From the NCBI RefSeq assembly GCF_002262885.1, contig NZ_NKYF01000008.1:62001-126000 (forward strand): DNA of 64,000 nucleotides, given 5' to 3'. The DNA comes from Pseudonocardia sp. MH-G8. Lineage in GTDB: Bacteria > Actinomycetota > Actinomycetes > Mycobacteriales > Pseudonocardiaceae. Shown one piece after another: positions 17,777-26,269 of this stretch (position 1 is the first letter of the stretch; every line of letters starts with the position of its first letter). The notes below the pieces were generated by a model that saw only the letters and a list, made by a program, of their open reading frames with translations, had not been told where the DNA came from and searched no databases. The position numbers were made by a program, and so were the translations under genes.

Positions 17777-19144
17777 ATGACCAGTACCGCTCCTGCCCAC
17801 CTCATGGGTCACCGTGCGCCCGTCGCCGACGAGATCGAGGCCACGGAGCTGCCCGTGGAAGGGGTGCTGCCTCGCGAGCTCACCGGCCGCTACCTGCGCA
17901 ACGGGCCCAACCCGCTGCCTGGCGAGGTGTCCGCGCACTGGTTCACCGGGCACGGCATGGTGCACGGTGTGCGGCTGCGCGAGGGGCGGGCGCAGTGGTA
18001 CCGCAACCGCTGGGTGCGGACTGCGAGGCTGGAGGGGAAGCCGGCGGTACGGGCCGACGGCACGTTCGACCACAGCGTCGGTCACGCGAACACGCACGTG
18101 ATCGAGCACGCCGGCCGGATCATGGCTCTGGTCGAGAGCAGCTTCCCGCACGTGCTGACACCCGACCTGGACACCGTCGGCCCCGACGATTTCGGCGGCA
18201 GGCTCACCACGGCCATGACGGCCCACCCCAAGGCCGACCCGGTGACCGGCGAGCTGCACTTCTTCGGCTACGGCGTCCGCCCGCCGTTCCTCACCTACCA
18301 CCGTCTCTCCGCCGACGGCGAGCTCGTGACCAGCGCCGAGATCGCGGTGCCCGGCCCCACGATGATGCACGACTTCGCGATCACCGACCGGCACGCGCTC
18401 TTCCTCGACCTGCCGATGACGTTCCAGTCGCCGCTGCTGGGGAAGGGCATGCCGTTCGGCTGGGACGACGGGTACGGCGCCCGGCTCGGCGTGATGCCGC
18501 TGGACCGGCCGGGCGAGGTGCGCTGGTTCGACGTGGAGCCGAACTACGTCTTCCACGTCGGCAACGCCCACACCGACGCAGCCGGTCGCGTGGTCCTCGA
18601 CGCCGCCCGCTACAGCGCGCCCGACGCCGTGGCCATGTGGGGCGGCCTCGGGTCCGACCCGGCCGGACCTGCTGCCGCCGCCGCGGCCACCGGCACCGCG
18701 CGGCTGCACCGCTGGGTGCTCGACCCGGCCACCGGCACGGTCGGCGAGACGGCGCTGGACGACCGCGCGGTCGAGTTCCCCACCGTCGACGACGCGCGCG
18801 TCGGGCGGGAGGCCCGCTACCGCTACGCCGTGGCCGACGGGTCGGATCGTGCGGGGATCGTCAAGTTCGACGCCGCGCACGGCACTCGCACCGAACACGA
18901 CCTGGGCCCCGACACCGTGGCCGGCGAGGCCGTCTTCGTGCCCTCCGCCGCCTCCGACCGCGCCGAGGACGACGGCTGGCTCATGTCCATCACCACCCGC
19001 CGCGACGGCAGCGCCTCCCAGCTGCTCGTGCTCGACGCCACGGACGTGGCCGGGCCGGCGGTGGCCGCGGTGACGCTGCCGCGCGGAGTCCCCTCCGGGT
19101 TCCACGGGTCCTGGATCGACGACGCCGACCTGGCGGCAGGTTGA
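17777..19144 (+). CDS. Carotenoid oxygenase (RPE65/CCD family)
   Basis: 455 residues of the seven-bladed, iron-dependent carotenoid cleavage dioxygenase family. The four iron-binding histidines are visible: H150 (TAHPK), H198 (MMHDFAIT), H260 (VFHVGNAH) and H443 (SGFHGSW). LTGRYLRNGPNP is the family N-terminal signature. It would cleave a carotenoid, stilbene or related conjugated double bond; no carotenoid synthesis gene is in the window. ATG 17777 follows AGAGGGA. It shares an operon with a membrane protein and is probably controlled by the divergent PadR. Confidence 0.92.
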   Translation: MTSTAPAHLMGHRAPVADEIEATELPVEGVLPRELTGRYLRNGPNPLPGEVSAHWFTGHGMVHGVRLREGRAQWYRNRWVRTARLEGKPAVRADGTFDHSVGHANTHVIEHAGRIMALVESSFPHVLTPDLDTVGPDDFGGRLTTAMTAHPKADPVTGELHFFGYGVRPPFLTYHRLSADGELVTSAEIAVPGPTMMHDFAITDRHALFLDLPMTFQSPLLGKGMPFGWDDGYGARLGVMPLDRPGEVRWFDVEPNYVFHVGNAHTDAAGRVVLDAARYSAPDAVAMWGGLGSDPAGPAAAAAATGTARLHRWVLDPATGTVGETALDDRAVEFPTVDDARVGREARYRYAVADGSDRAGIVKFDAAHGTRTEHDLGPDTVAGEAVFVPSAASDRAEDDGWLMSITTRRDGSASQLLVLDATDVAGPAVAAVTLPRGVPSGFHGSWIDDADLAAG

Positions 19145-19179
19145 CCACGCCGCCGGCCGTCACGCCGAAGGAGGCTCCG

Positions 19180-19833
19180 ATGGCTGCGTCCGACGCCCTC
19201 GAGTTCCGTCCCGCGGTGATGATCCGCGGCCTCGCGCTGGACGTCGGTCTGCCGCTGGCCACCTACTACGGACTGCACCTGCTCGGCGTGGCCGACTGGC
19301 CCGCGTTGCTGGCCGCCTCCGGTGCCGCCGCGCTGCGCATCGGCTGGGATGCGGCACGTCGGCGGCGGCTCAACCTGTTCGCCACCGTCATGCTCGTGGT
19401 GTTCGGCCTCGGGCTGGTCCTGTCGCTGGTCAGCGGTGACGCCCGGTTCCTGCTGCTGAAGGACTCGATCACCACCGGTTCGGTGGCGCTGGTGTTCCTG
19501 CTCACCAGCGTGTGGGGCACGCCGCTGACGCTGGCCGCGATGCAGAGCTTCGCGCCGCACCGGGCTGCGGCGCTGACGCAGCAGTACCGCGACGACCCGC
19601 AGGTCCGGCGCGGCGTGCGGCTCACGTCCGCGGTCTGGGGGTTCGGCCTGCTCGCCGAGGCGCTGGTCCGGGTGCCGCTGGTGTACCTGCTGCCCGTCCC
19701 CGTGATGGTCGGGCTGAGCACCGTGCTCTCGCTCGCCGCGTTCGCCTGCCTGATCGGGTGGAACGTCTGGTACGTGGCGCGGGCCCGACGCCGGATGGCG
19801 GTGGGGGAGCCCGGGGGTGGCTCGGCACCGTGA
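19180..19833 (+). CDS. VC0807-like multi-pass membrane protein
   Basis: 217 residues with about five to six hydrophobic segments (GLALDVGLPLATYYGLHLLG, ATVMLVVFGLGLVLSLVSG, ALVFLLTSVWGTPLTLAAM, VYLLPVPVMVGLSTVLSLAAF). The pattern resembles the VC0807 family of bacterial membrane proteins, with no known function. AAGGAGG precedes ATG 19180, and the gene begins 35 bp after the carotenoid oxygenase, so they are co-transcribed. Confidence 0.8.
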   Translation: MAASDALEFRPAVMIRGLALDVGLPLATYYGLHLLGVADWPALLAASGAAALRIGWDAARRRRLNLFATVMLVVFGLGLVLSLVSGDARFLLLKDSITTGSVALVFLLTSVWGTPLTLAAMQSFAPHRAAALTQQYRDDPQVRRGVRLTSAVWGFGLLAEALVRVPLVYLLPVPVMVGLSTVLSLAAFACLIGWNVWYVARARRRMAVGEPGGGSAP

Positions 19834-19873
19834 GGGGGGCGCCGAGCCGTGCTCGGTAGCGGCCGTCGTCTGC

Positions 19874-20155
19874 TCAGTGCGGGGCGGGCGCAGCCGGCGC
19901 ACCGGTGCGATGCGCCGGCAGAAGACGATCGCCAGGACGAACGTCAGCTCGTGCAGGGTGTGGAACACGATCCAGAACGCCTTGAGGTCGAGCGCGTGCG
20001 GGCCGCGCAGCAGGCGCCATCGAGCCGGGTGCGTCACCGGCCCACACCGGCACCACCGCGAGGGTCTCGAAGACCTGGGCCCCGTTGAGCAGCAGTTAGA
20101 CGATCGTGGTGGTCGCCGGCCACAGCAGGGGTCGGCGGCTGTCGGTCGGTGTCAT
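19874..20155 (-). pseudogene. Broken small membrane-protein gene coupled to the FAD monooxygenase
   Basis: A start at 20155 overlaps the stop of the FAD monooxygenase (ATGA). After 19 codons (MTPTDSRRPLLWPATTTIV) a TAA interrupts, yet the same frame continues with plausible protein (LLLNGAQVFETLAVVPVWAG). Near 20040 the coding sense moves by one frame to RWRLLRGPHALDLKAFWIVFHTLHELTFVLAIVFC, a hydrophobic helix-rich stretch. One nonsense change plus one indel therefore split a small membrane protein of perhaps 90-110 residues. The precise right boundary and the family are uncertain. Confidence 0.6.
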
Positions 20156-21438
20156 GACATGGCCTCCAGGATGCGGTTCTTGACGGGTGGGATGCGGTCG
20201 GCCAGCCGGAGGGCGGCGCGCACGACTCCGCGGCGGATGCGGCTGTGGCTGCCGGCCAGGGCGGCGTTGCGGTGGGAGGCGGCGACTGCGCGGAAGCCGT
20301 ACTCGAACATCTCGCGCTCGTACTCGCCCACGGCCGCGCACAGGGACACCGCGTCCGCACCCGCCGCGCGCGAGATCTGGCGCGTGAGCGACGCCGCGTC
20401 GCGCAGCGCGGTGTTCGCGCCGATCCCGGCCATCGGCGTCATGTTGTGGATGGCGTCGCCGAGCAGGGTCACCGGGCCGCTGGGCCAGGGCGCGGGCCGG
20501 GCGGCGCTGCGCATCCGCACCGGGCGCACGGTGTCGGGTTCGGACCCGGCGACGAGCCGTCGCAGGTGCGGCGACCACATGACGATCTGCTCGCCCACCA
20601 GCGCCTGGAGCTGCTCACCGGGCAGCCCGACGAGCGTGTCGTGCTCGGGGAAGGTCGCGGCCGTGTCGGCGTAGGCCCAGAACACGTAGTCGCTGGTGGT
20701 GTCGAGCAGGAACCCGGGTGGGGCGTCCGCGGGTGGGGCGACGGGCGCCGCGCGGTCGCCCCGCCAGACCGCGCTGAACAGGAATCCGCGGCGGCGCGGG
20801 AGCACGCTGACCGGGCTGCGGAGCAGCTCGTCGGGCAGGTCGGTGCCAGGTCCGAGGCGGTGCTTGCCGGCGATCGCGACCACGCCGGTGTCGACGCGGT
20901 GGGCGTCCGGGGCGAGCTGGGCCCGCACCCGGGAGTTCGCGCCGTCGGCGCCGACGAGCAGGTCGGCGGCGACGTGGTCGCCGTCGTGCAGCCGCACGGC
21001 GACGCGGCCGTCGCGCACCGTGTAGCCGGTGACGGTGCGGCCGTGCTCGACCACGTCGTCGAGGTCGGTGAGGAGGGCCTCGCGCAGGGCGATGCGGCTG
21101 ATGCCGTGATGACGGCGGGCGGGGTCGGGCTCGCTGCCGTCGACGTGGGCGATCTCGAGCAGCGGGGCGAGGGTCTCGGTGCGGAACGCGAATCCGGGGG
21201 TCTCGTCCGAGACCGCGGCGCAGAACGACGCCCAGGCTGCTGGGCTCAGGCACGCGGACAGCGCCGCGGATCCCTGTGGGTCGATGTGGATGCGGTAGCC
21301 CTGGAGCCAGTCGGTGCGGCACCGGGTGCGCTCGAGCACCCGTACGGGGACGCCTGCGCGGCGCAACCCGTGGGCGAGGCAGAGTCCGCCGACCCCGCCC
21401 CCCGCGATGACGACACCGGGCAGTTGCTTCGTGGTCAT
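20152..21438 (-). CDS. FAD-dependent monooxygenase (aromatic hydroxylase-like)
   Basis: 428 residues. VVIAGGGVGGLCLAHGL is the N-terminal FAD Rossmann motif, VGADGANSRVR the DG motif, and LLGDAIHNMTPMAGIGANT the GD motif near the C-terminus. These define group A flavoprotein monooxygenases, which use NAD(P)H and O2 to hydroxylate aromatic or polyketide substrates. ATG 21438 gives a compact N-terminus; an earlier start at 21465 would add nine residues. It is divergent from a TetR regulator with an 18-bp dyad between, so it is probably repressed by that regulator. The downstream partner gene is broken. Confidence 0.88.
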   Translation of the reverse strand: MTTKQLPGVVIAGGGVGGLCLAHGLRRAGVPVRVLERTRCRTDWLQGYRIHIDPQGSAALSACLSPAAWASFCAAVSDETPGFAFRTETLAPLLEIAHVDGSEPDPARRHHGISRIALREALLTDLDDVVEHGRTVTGYTVRDGRVAVRLHDGDHVAADLLVGADGANSRVRAQLAPDAHRVDTGVVAIAGKHRLGPGTDLPDELLRSPVSVLPRRRGFLFSAVWRGDRAAPVAPPADAPPGFLLDTTSDYVFWAYADTAATFPEHDTLVGLPGEQLQALVGEQIVMWSPHLRRLVAGSEPDTVRPVRMRSAARPAPWPSGPVTLLGDAIHNMTPMAGIGANTALRDAASLTRQISRAAGADAVSLCAAVGEYEREMFEYGFRAVAASHRNAALAGSHSRIRRGVVRAALRLADRIPPVKNRILEAMS

Positions 21439-21468
21439 GCCGGAAGGGTGCGCGGCTGCCCGCAATTT

Positions 21469-21486
21469 GTCAATCAGATGAATGAC
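21469..21486. promoter_or_regulatory. 18-bp dyad, probable TetR operator
   Basis: GTCAATCAGATGAATGAC has the symmetric form GTCAnTCAnnTGAnTGAC. It lies between the divergent FAD monooxygenase (start 21438) and the TetR gene (start 21499), so one bound regulator would cover both promoters. Confidence 0.75.
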
Positions 21487-21498
21487 TAGCTTCGGTGG

Positions 21499-22137
21499 AT
21501 GGATGACTCAGCTGTACTCGGCTACCCTCCTCACGTGGGAGCACGCAGGGCGCCGAGCGCCGACGCACGACAGCGGGACGCGGAGCGCAGTCGCAGGCTG
21601 ATCCTCGAGGCGGCCCTCGCCGAGTTCGCAGAGCGGGGCTTCGCCGGTGCACGGACCTCGGCCATCGCCCGGCGAGCCGGGGTGAACGCCCAGCTGATCT
21701 CGTACTACTTCGACGGCAAGGCCGGGCTCTACCAGGAGCTGACCCGGCAGGGGCGGCAGGGGAGCGACCGGCTGGCCGACCCGGACATGCCGCTGGACGA
21801 GGTCGTCGCGGCGTTCCTGCGCCAGAACGTCGCCCAGCGCGAGTGGGCGCGCCTGCTGGTCTGGGAGGCGCTCTCACCTGTAGGGGACGACGCGGAGGCC
21901 ACGGCGCCCGCGTTCTTCCAGGACATGATCGAGGGGATGCGGCTGCGCCAGGAGCGTGGAGAGCTGGCACCCGAGCTGGACCCAGCTGCTGTGCTCGTGG
22001 TGCTGTTCGCCGCGGCGTTCGCACCCGTGGTGCTGCCGCAGCTCACCGCCGCGGTGACCGGGCACGCACCTGATTCCGATGAGGCCGCCGACGAGCTGGC
22101 CGCACGCCTGCGACCCGTCATCGCCCGGCTGCGGTGA
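21499..22137 (+). CDS. TetR-family transcriptional regulator
   Basis: 212 residues. The N-terminal helix-turn-helix runs from about residue 28 to 75 (ILEAALAEFAERGFAGARTS, IARRAGVNAQLISYYFDGKAGLYQEL) and a variable ligand-binding domain follows. ATG 21499 is called; a GTG at 21535 would give a shorter N-terminus and keep the HTH. It is divergent from the FAD monooxygenase and likely controls it through the 18-bp dyad. The ligand is unknown, possibly the substrate of the monooxygenase. Confidence 0.9.
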   Translation: MDDSAVLGYPPHVGARRAPSADARQRDAERSRRLILEAALAEFAERGFAGARTSAIARRAGVNAQLISYYFDGKAGLYQELTRQGRQGSDRLADPDMPLDEVVAAFLRQNVAQREWARLLVWEALSPVGDDAEATAPAFFQDMIEGMRLRQERGELAPELDPAAVLVVLFAAAFAPVVLPQLTAAVTGHAPDSDEAADELAARLRPVIARLR

Positions 22138-22156
22138 CCTCGGCCCGCCCGCGGGC

Positions 22157-23413
22157 TCAGGCTCGCGCCGGTGGGATGTCCGCGTCCTCCAGGGCGTCCC
22201 GGATGGGCACCATCTTCGCCGCGGCCTCCCGCACCTCCGTGTCGGGATCGGAGTCGGCGACGATGCCGCAGCCGGCGAACAGCCGGGCGACCGGCCCGTC
22301 CAGCTGGGCGCACCGCAGGGCGATGCCCAGCTCGCCGTCGCCGTTGCCGTCCACCCAGCCCACTGGGCCCGCGTAGCGGCCGCGGTCCATGCCCTCCAGC
22401 TCGGCGATGAGCGCGACCGCGGCGTCGCGGGGTGTGCCGCCCACCGCCGCCGTCGGGTGCACGGCCGCGGCCAGCTGCAGGAGCGACGTGGGAGCCTGCG
22501 GGTCCAGGGTGCCGTGCACGTCGCTGGCCAGGTGCGAGACGTTCGGCAGCGCGATGACCGACGGCGTCTGCGGGACCGTGAGCTCGGTGCACAGCGGGCG
22601 CAGCGCGGCGGCCAACGAGTCGACGGCCAACGCGTGCTCGTGGCGGTCCTTCGCCGAGCCCAGCAGCTGGCCGGGAAGGTCGTCGCTCTCGCCCGGCCAG
22701 ATGGTGCCCGCCAGCACCCGGGACGACACGGTGCCTGCGGTACGGCGCACCAGCATCTCGGGGGTGGCCCCGACCAGCCCGTCGACGGAGTAGGACCAGC
22801 AGGTCGGGTAGCGCTCCGCCAGGCCCCCGAGCAGGAACCGGGCGTCGAGCGGGGCATCGCCGACGGCGAGCAGATCGTGCGCGATCGCGGCCTTGTCCAG
22901 CTCGCCCGCCCGCATCCGGCGGACCGCCTCCGCCACGGCACGGCGGTACCCGGCCACCGGCAACCGGCCGTCGGCGAAGCGCAGCGTGCCGCTGGGGCGG
23001 ACCGGGCTCACGGCCCGCACCGCGGAAGGACCGTCGCCGTGCGAGAACTCCGTGATCCACGCGACCCCGTCGCGGCGCGCCACCAGTACCCGCGGGACGA
23101 CGAGGACCGAGCCCGGCGAGTCGTCGGCGAATGTGAAGCTGGCGAACGCGACCGGCCCGGAGCCGGGGGCACCGACCTCGTCGTGGACGTCGAGCCTCTC
23201 GGTGAACGAGCTCCACCACGCATCCGCCTCGGCGAACCGGTCGGGGCCTGCGACCGTGATGCGGGCGACCTCGCCCCATCCGACGAGCCCGTCCGCGGCG
23301 CGCACCCAGCTCAGCGGGTTGCGGTCGTCGGGGAGCAGGTCGAGCAGCCGGCCCGGGTCGTCGAGGGGCCTGGTCCGCACGCCCAACCCGGTCGGTAGCG
23401 CGGCGATCGTCAC
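22157..23413 (-). CDS. Isochorismate synthase
   Basis: 418 residues of the chorismate-utilising family. The general-base Lys lies in LDKAAIAHDLLA. VLAGTIWPG, HPTAAVGGTPRDAA and YAGPVGWVDGNGDGELGIAL are characteristic of MenF/EntC/DhbC. It converts chorismate to isochorismate, the substrate of MenD encoded 6 kb away. No siderophore genes are nearby, so a menaquinone role (menF) is favoured over salicylate or dihydroxybenzoate. GTG 23413 follows a GGAAAG site. It is divergent from the DUF3592 protein. Confidence 0.9.
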   Translation of the reverse strand: MTIAALPTGLGVRTRPLDDPGRLLDLLPDDRNPLSWVRAADGLVGWGEVARITVAGPDRFAEADAWWSSFTERLDVHDEVGAPGSGPVAFASFTFADDSPGSVLVVPRVLVARRDGVAWITEFSHGDGPSAVRAVSPVRPSGTLRFADGRLPVAGYRRAVAEAVRRMRAGELDKAAIAHDLLAVGDAPLDARFLLGGLAERYPTCWSYSVDGLVGATPEMLVRRTAGTVSSRVLAGTIWPGESDDLPGQLLGSAKDRHEHALAVDSLAAALRPLCTELTVPQTPSVIALPNVSHLASDVHGTLDPQAPTSLLQLAAAVHPTAAVGGTPRDAAVALIAELEGMDRGRYAGPVGWVDGNGDGELGIALRCAQLDGPVARLFAGCGIVADSDPDTEVREAAAKMVPIRDALEDADIPPARA

Positions 23414-23510
23414 CTTTCCGAGAGTAGGAGGCAGCGCGCCGAGATGCGCGTCCGGCCCGGGAGGTACCGGCCACACCGGCAGCGCGACCAGGGGCAATAG
23501 GGTGGGGTGC

Positions 23511-23984
23511 GTGACGACGGGCACCACGCGCACCCGCGCGATCGACGAACTGGCCTCGCTGCTGCGTCCGTTCGGACGTTTCGTCACCACTCGGTTGCCC
23601 GAGATCGTGGCCGGGATCGCGGTGCTCGCCACGGTCCTCGCGGTGCTGGCGCTGTCCGGCGCCGTGCTGAGCGACCGCGCCATCGCCGCCAACCCGGCCG
23701 TCGCCCAGGCCGAGGTGCTGGAGGGCTCCTCGTTCCAGCGCACGCTGGTCCGCTTCACCGTCGCCAACGGCGAGGCCGTCGTGCCCGAGCGCGGGGTCTT
23801 CTACCCGTGGGGGCTGCAGGCCGGGGAGTCGGTGGCCGTCCAGTACGACGTCACCGACCCGGAGCTCGTGCGCGTGGCCGGCCGCAGCGCGCTGGACGGC
23901 GTGCTGCCGCTGGCGCTCATCGTCGTCGGGGTGTGGGCGGTGCTGGGCCCGCTCGCCTACTGGCTGCGCCGCCGTCGCCGCTGA
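23511..23984 (+). CDS. DUF3592-type membrane protein
   Basis: 157 residues with two hydrophobic helices (IVAGIAVLATVLAVLALSG at ~33-52 and LPLALIVVGVWAVLGPLAYW at ~133-152) enclosing an extracytoplasmic beta-rich domain (QRTLVRFTVANGEAV, WGLQAGESVAVQYD). The arrangement fits DUF3592. A similar small membrane protein, Rv0556, lies between menD and mgtA in Mycobacterium tuberculosis, and here too it sits between menaquinone genes and a mannosyltransferase-like gene. Function unknown. Confidence 0.75.
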   Translation: MTTGTTRTRAIDELASLLRPFGRFVTTRLPEIVAGIAVLATVLAVLALSGAVLSDRAIAANPAVAQAEVLEGSSFQRTLVRFTVANGEAVVPERGVFYPWGLQAGESVAVQYDVTDPELVRVAGRSALDGVLPLALIVVGVWAVLGPLAYWLRRRRR

Positions 23985-24131
23985 TCCCTCGCCCGCGAGT
24001 CGGGGTCTGGGTGCGCGCATGTCGCGCTGTGTCGCAGGCATGATCGTCGGTTCGGTGCCACGGCGGCGACATCTCGCCGTCCGTGCGCCCAACTGGTGAT
24101 CAGGGGCGCAGCGTGTCGGTGTCGCACCAGG

Positions 24132-24962
24132 TCAGGTAGTCGCGCCCCACCAGCCGAGGACGGCATCCAGCGCGCCGGGCACTGCCACGATCATCGCGCC
24201 TTCCGGCAGGGGGTCGGGTCGCCCGTCGCCGTCGACGACGAGTGCCCCCGCTTCGGCCGCCAGGCACACCGCCCCGGCGACGTCCCATTCCTGGTACCCC
24301 TCCAGCACGGCCGCGACGGCGTGCCCCAGTGCCACCTGCGTGATCGCGAGCGCCGAGGAACCGAGCGCGCGGATCCCCGTGTGGGCCGCGGTGGCCTCGG
24401 GCGTGAACCTCGCGGCGCGGGCGGGGCCGAGCTCCGTGCAGACCAGCCCGCCGGTCGGCGACCGGGGGACGACCCGAACCGGCACGCCGTTCGCCCGCAC
24501 CCCTCGACCGCGGGCGGCGGCGTAGATCTGGGCCCGGCTCGGGTCGGCGATCACCCCCACGACCGGTCCGGCGGTGTCCACCAGCGCGAGACTGTAGGCG
24601 CACCACGGGAAGCCCGCGACGTAGTTCGCCGTGCCGTCCACGGGGTCGACGACCCACCGGTACCGGGCCGCGTCGGCGCCCGCGTCGGCGCCGTACTCCT
24701 CCCCGACCACGGGGATGTCCGGGAACTCCGCGGCCAGCACCCGGCGCGTGTGGCGCTCCAGGGTCCGGTCGGTGTCGGTGACCCAGTCGAAGGGGCTGGA
24801 CTTGTGCGCGGCACCGCTGTGGTGGTCGCGACCGGCGGTCGCCGTGATCACCTCGGCCGCATCGTTGGCGAGCCGCCCGGCCACTTCGAGGGCCCGGGAC
24901 AGCATGCCCGGCTCCACCGGGAGCCCAGGCGCGGGTGCGCTCGCGTGCTGCTGGACGGTCAT
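24132..24962 (-). CDS. Inositol monophosphatase-family phosphatase
   Basis: 276 residues. Metal and catalytic motifs are present: VVGEEYG (Glu pair), VVDPVDGTANY (the DPxDGT box) and EWDVAGAVCLA (the WDxAA box). The family includes inositol-1-phosphatase, fructose-1,6-bisphosphatase, histidinol phosphatase and PAP phosphatase; AGFPWCAYSLAL resembles inositol monophosphatases. In actinobacteria such an enzyme can supply inositol for phosphatidylinositol mannosides or mycothiol, which suits the adjacent mannosyltransferase-like genes. It is convergent with the DUF3592 gene. Confidence 0.88.
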   Translation of the reverse strand: MTVQQHASAPAPGLPVEPGMLSRALEVAGRLANDAAEVITATAGRDHHSGAAHKSSPFDWVTDTDRTLERHTRRVLAAEFPDIPVVGEEYGADAGADAARYRWVVDPVDGTANYVAGFPWCAYSLALVDTAGPVVGVIADPSRAQIYAAARGRGVRANGVPVRVVPRSPTGGLVCTELGPARAARFTPEATAAHTGIRALGSSALAITQVALGHAVAAVLEGYQEWDVAGAVCLAAEAGALVVDGDGRPDPLPEGAMIVAVPGALDAVLGWWGATT

Positions 24963-25116
24963 ACGGCCCGAGCGTCACCGGCCCCGGTGTCCCGGGTGCG
25001 TCTCCCAGGTGACGTGCCATGGATCACCGGGCCAACTGTGCGACCGACACGGGCTGTTGGTCCCGCGTTCGGAGAAGCGCCACCGCCTCGCTCACCGGCG
25101 GGAGCACGGTGCCCCC

Positions 25117-26268
25117 GTGCGCGTCGCCATCGTGTCCGAGTGCTTCCTCCCCGTGGTCAACGGCGTCACCAACTCGGTGCTCCGGGTCGTCGAGCACCTG
25201 ACCCGCGCCGGGCACGACGTGCTGGTCATCGCCCCCGGCTTGGACGGCCCCACCGAGTACGCGGGCGCCCCTGTGGTGCGGATCCCGGCCGTGGACCTGC
25301 CGGTGGTCTCCTCGATGCCGGTCGGGGTGCCGAGCAGGCGGGTGTTGACGGCCCTGCGCGACTTCGCGCCGGACGTCGTGCACCTCGCGGCCCCGTTCGT
25401 CGTCGGGTACCGCGGGCTCGCCGCGGCGCGGCGGCTCGGGATCCCGACCGTCGCGATCTACCAGACCGACGTGGCCGGGTTCGCCTCCTCCTACGGCCTC
25501 GGCCTCACCGCCCGCGCGGCCTGGCGCTGGACCTGCCGGCTGCACGGGCAGGCCGACCGCACGCTCGCGCCGTCGAGCTGGGCCACCGAGGCGCTGCGGG
25601 CGCGCGGGGTGCCGCGGGTGCACCAGTGGGCGCGCGGCGTCGACACGCGCCGGTTCACCCCCTCCAAGCGCGACGCGCGGTTGCGTGCGGAGCTGGCTCC
25701 CGGCGGCGAGCTGCTGGTCGGCTACGTCGGACGCCTCGCGCCGGAGAAGCAGGTGGAGCGGCTCGGGGCGCTGGCCGGGTTGCCGGGCACCCGGCTGGTC
25801 GTCGTGGGCGGCGGGCCCAGTGAGGAACGGTTGCGGGCGGCGCTGCCGGGGGCGGCGTTCCTGGGCTTCCGCGAGGGCGACGAGCTGGCCCGGATCTACG
25901 CGTCGCTGGACGTCTTCGTGCACACGGGGCCGTCGGAGACGTTCTGCCAGGCCGTGCAGGAGGCGCTCGCGTCGGGGCTGCCGGTGGTGGCGCCGGACGC
26001 CGGAGGCCCGCGTGACCTGGTGCTGCCGGGACGGACGGGGTTCCTCGTGCCGCCGCACCCCGACGGCGCGGCGCCCGACGACCCGGCGTCGGTGGCGGCG
26101 GACGCCGACTTCGTCGCGGCGGTGCGGGCGCTGGCCGACCCGGCGCTGCGGCGCCGGTTCGGGGCGGCCGCGCGCCCGTCGGTGCTGCGCCGCACCTGGT
26201 CGACGGTGTGCGACGAGCTGCTCGCGCACTACGGCGAGGTCATCGGCGCCACGGCCGCGGCAGCATGA
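25117..26268 (+). CDS. GT4-type glycosyltransferase, MgtA-like mannosyltransferase
   Basis: 383 residues of the GT-B fold. The N-terminal acceptor domain begins VRVAIVSECFLPVVNGVTNS. The C-terminal donor domain has GYVGRLAPEKQVERL and the E-x7-E-type motif PSETFCQAVQEALASGLPVV. The sequence resembles GDP-mannose-dependent alpha-mannosyltransferases such as MgtA (Rv0557), which acts on glycolipids. GTG 25117 is the start giving the conserved N-terminal strand. The next glycosyltransferase begins one base after its stop and menG follows, an order like Rv0555-Rv0558. Donor and acceptor are inferred. Confidence 0.85.
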   Translation: MRVAIVSECFLPVVNGVTNSVLRVVEHLTRAGHDVLVIAPGLDGPTEYAGAPVVRIPAVDLPVVSSMPVGVPSRRVLTALRDFAPDVVHLAAPFVVGYRGLAAARRLGIPTVAIYQTDVAGFASSYGLGLTARAAWRWTCRLHGQADRTLAPSSWATEALRARGVPRVHQWARGVDTRRFTPSKRDARLRAELAPGGELLVGYVGRLAPEKQVERLGALAGLPGTRLVVVGGGPSEERLRAALPGAAFLGFREGDELARIYASLDVFVHTGPSETFCQAVQEALASGLPVVAPDAGGPRDLVLPGRTGFLVPPHPDGAAPDDPASVAADADFVAAVRALADPALRRRFGAAARPSVLRRTWSTVCDELLAHYGEVIGATAAAA

Positions 26269-26269
26269 C

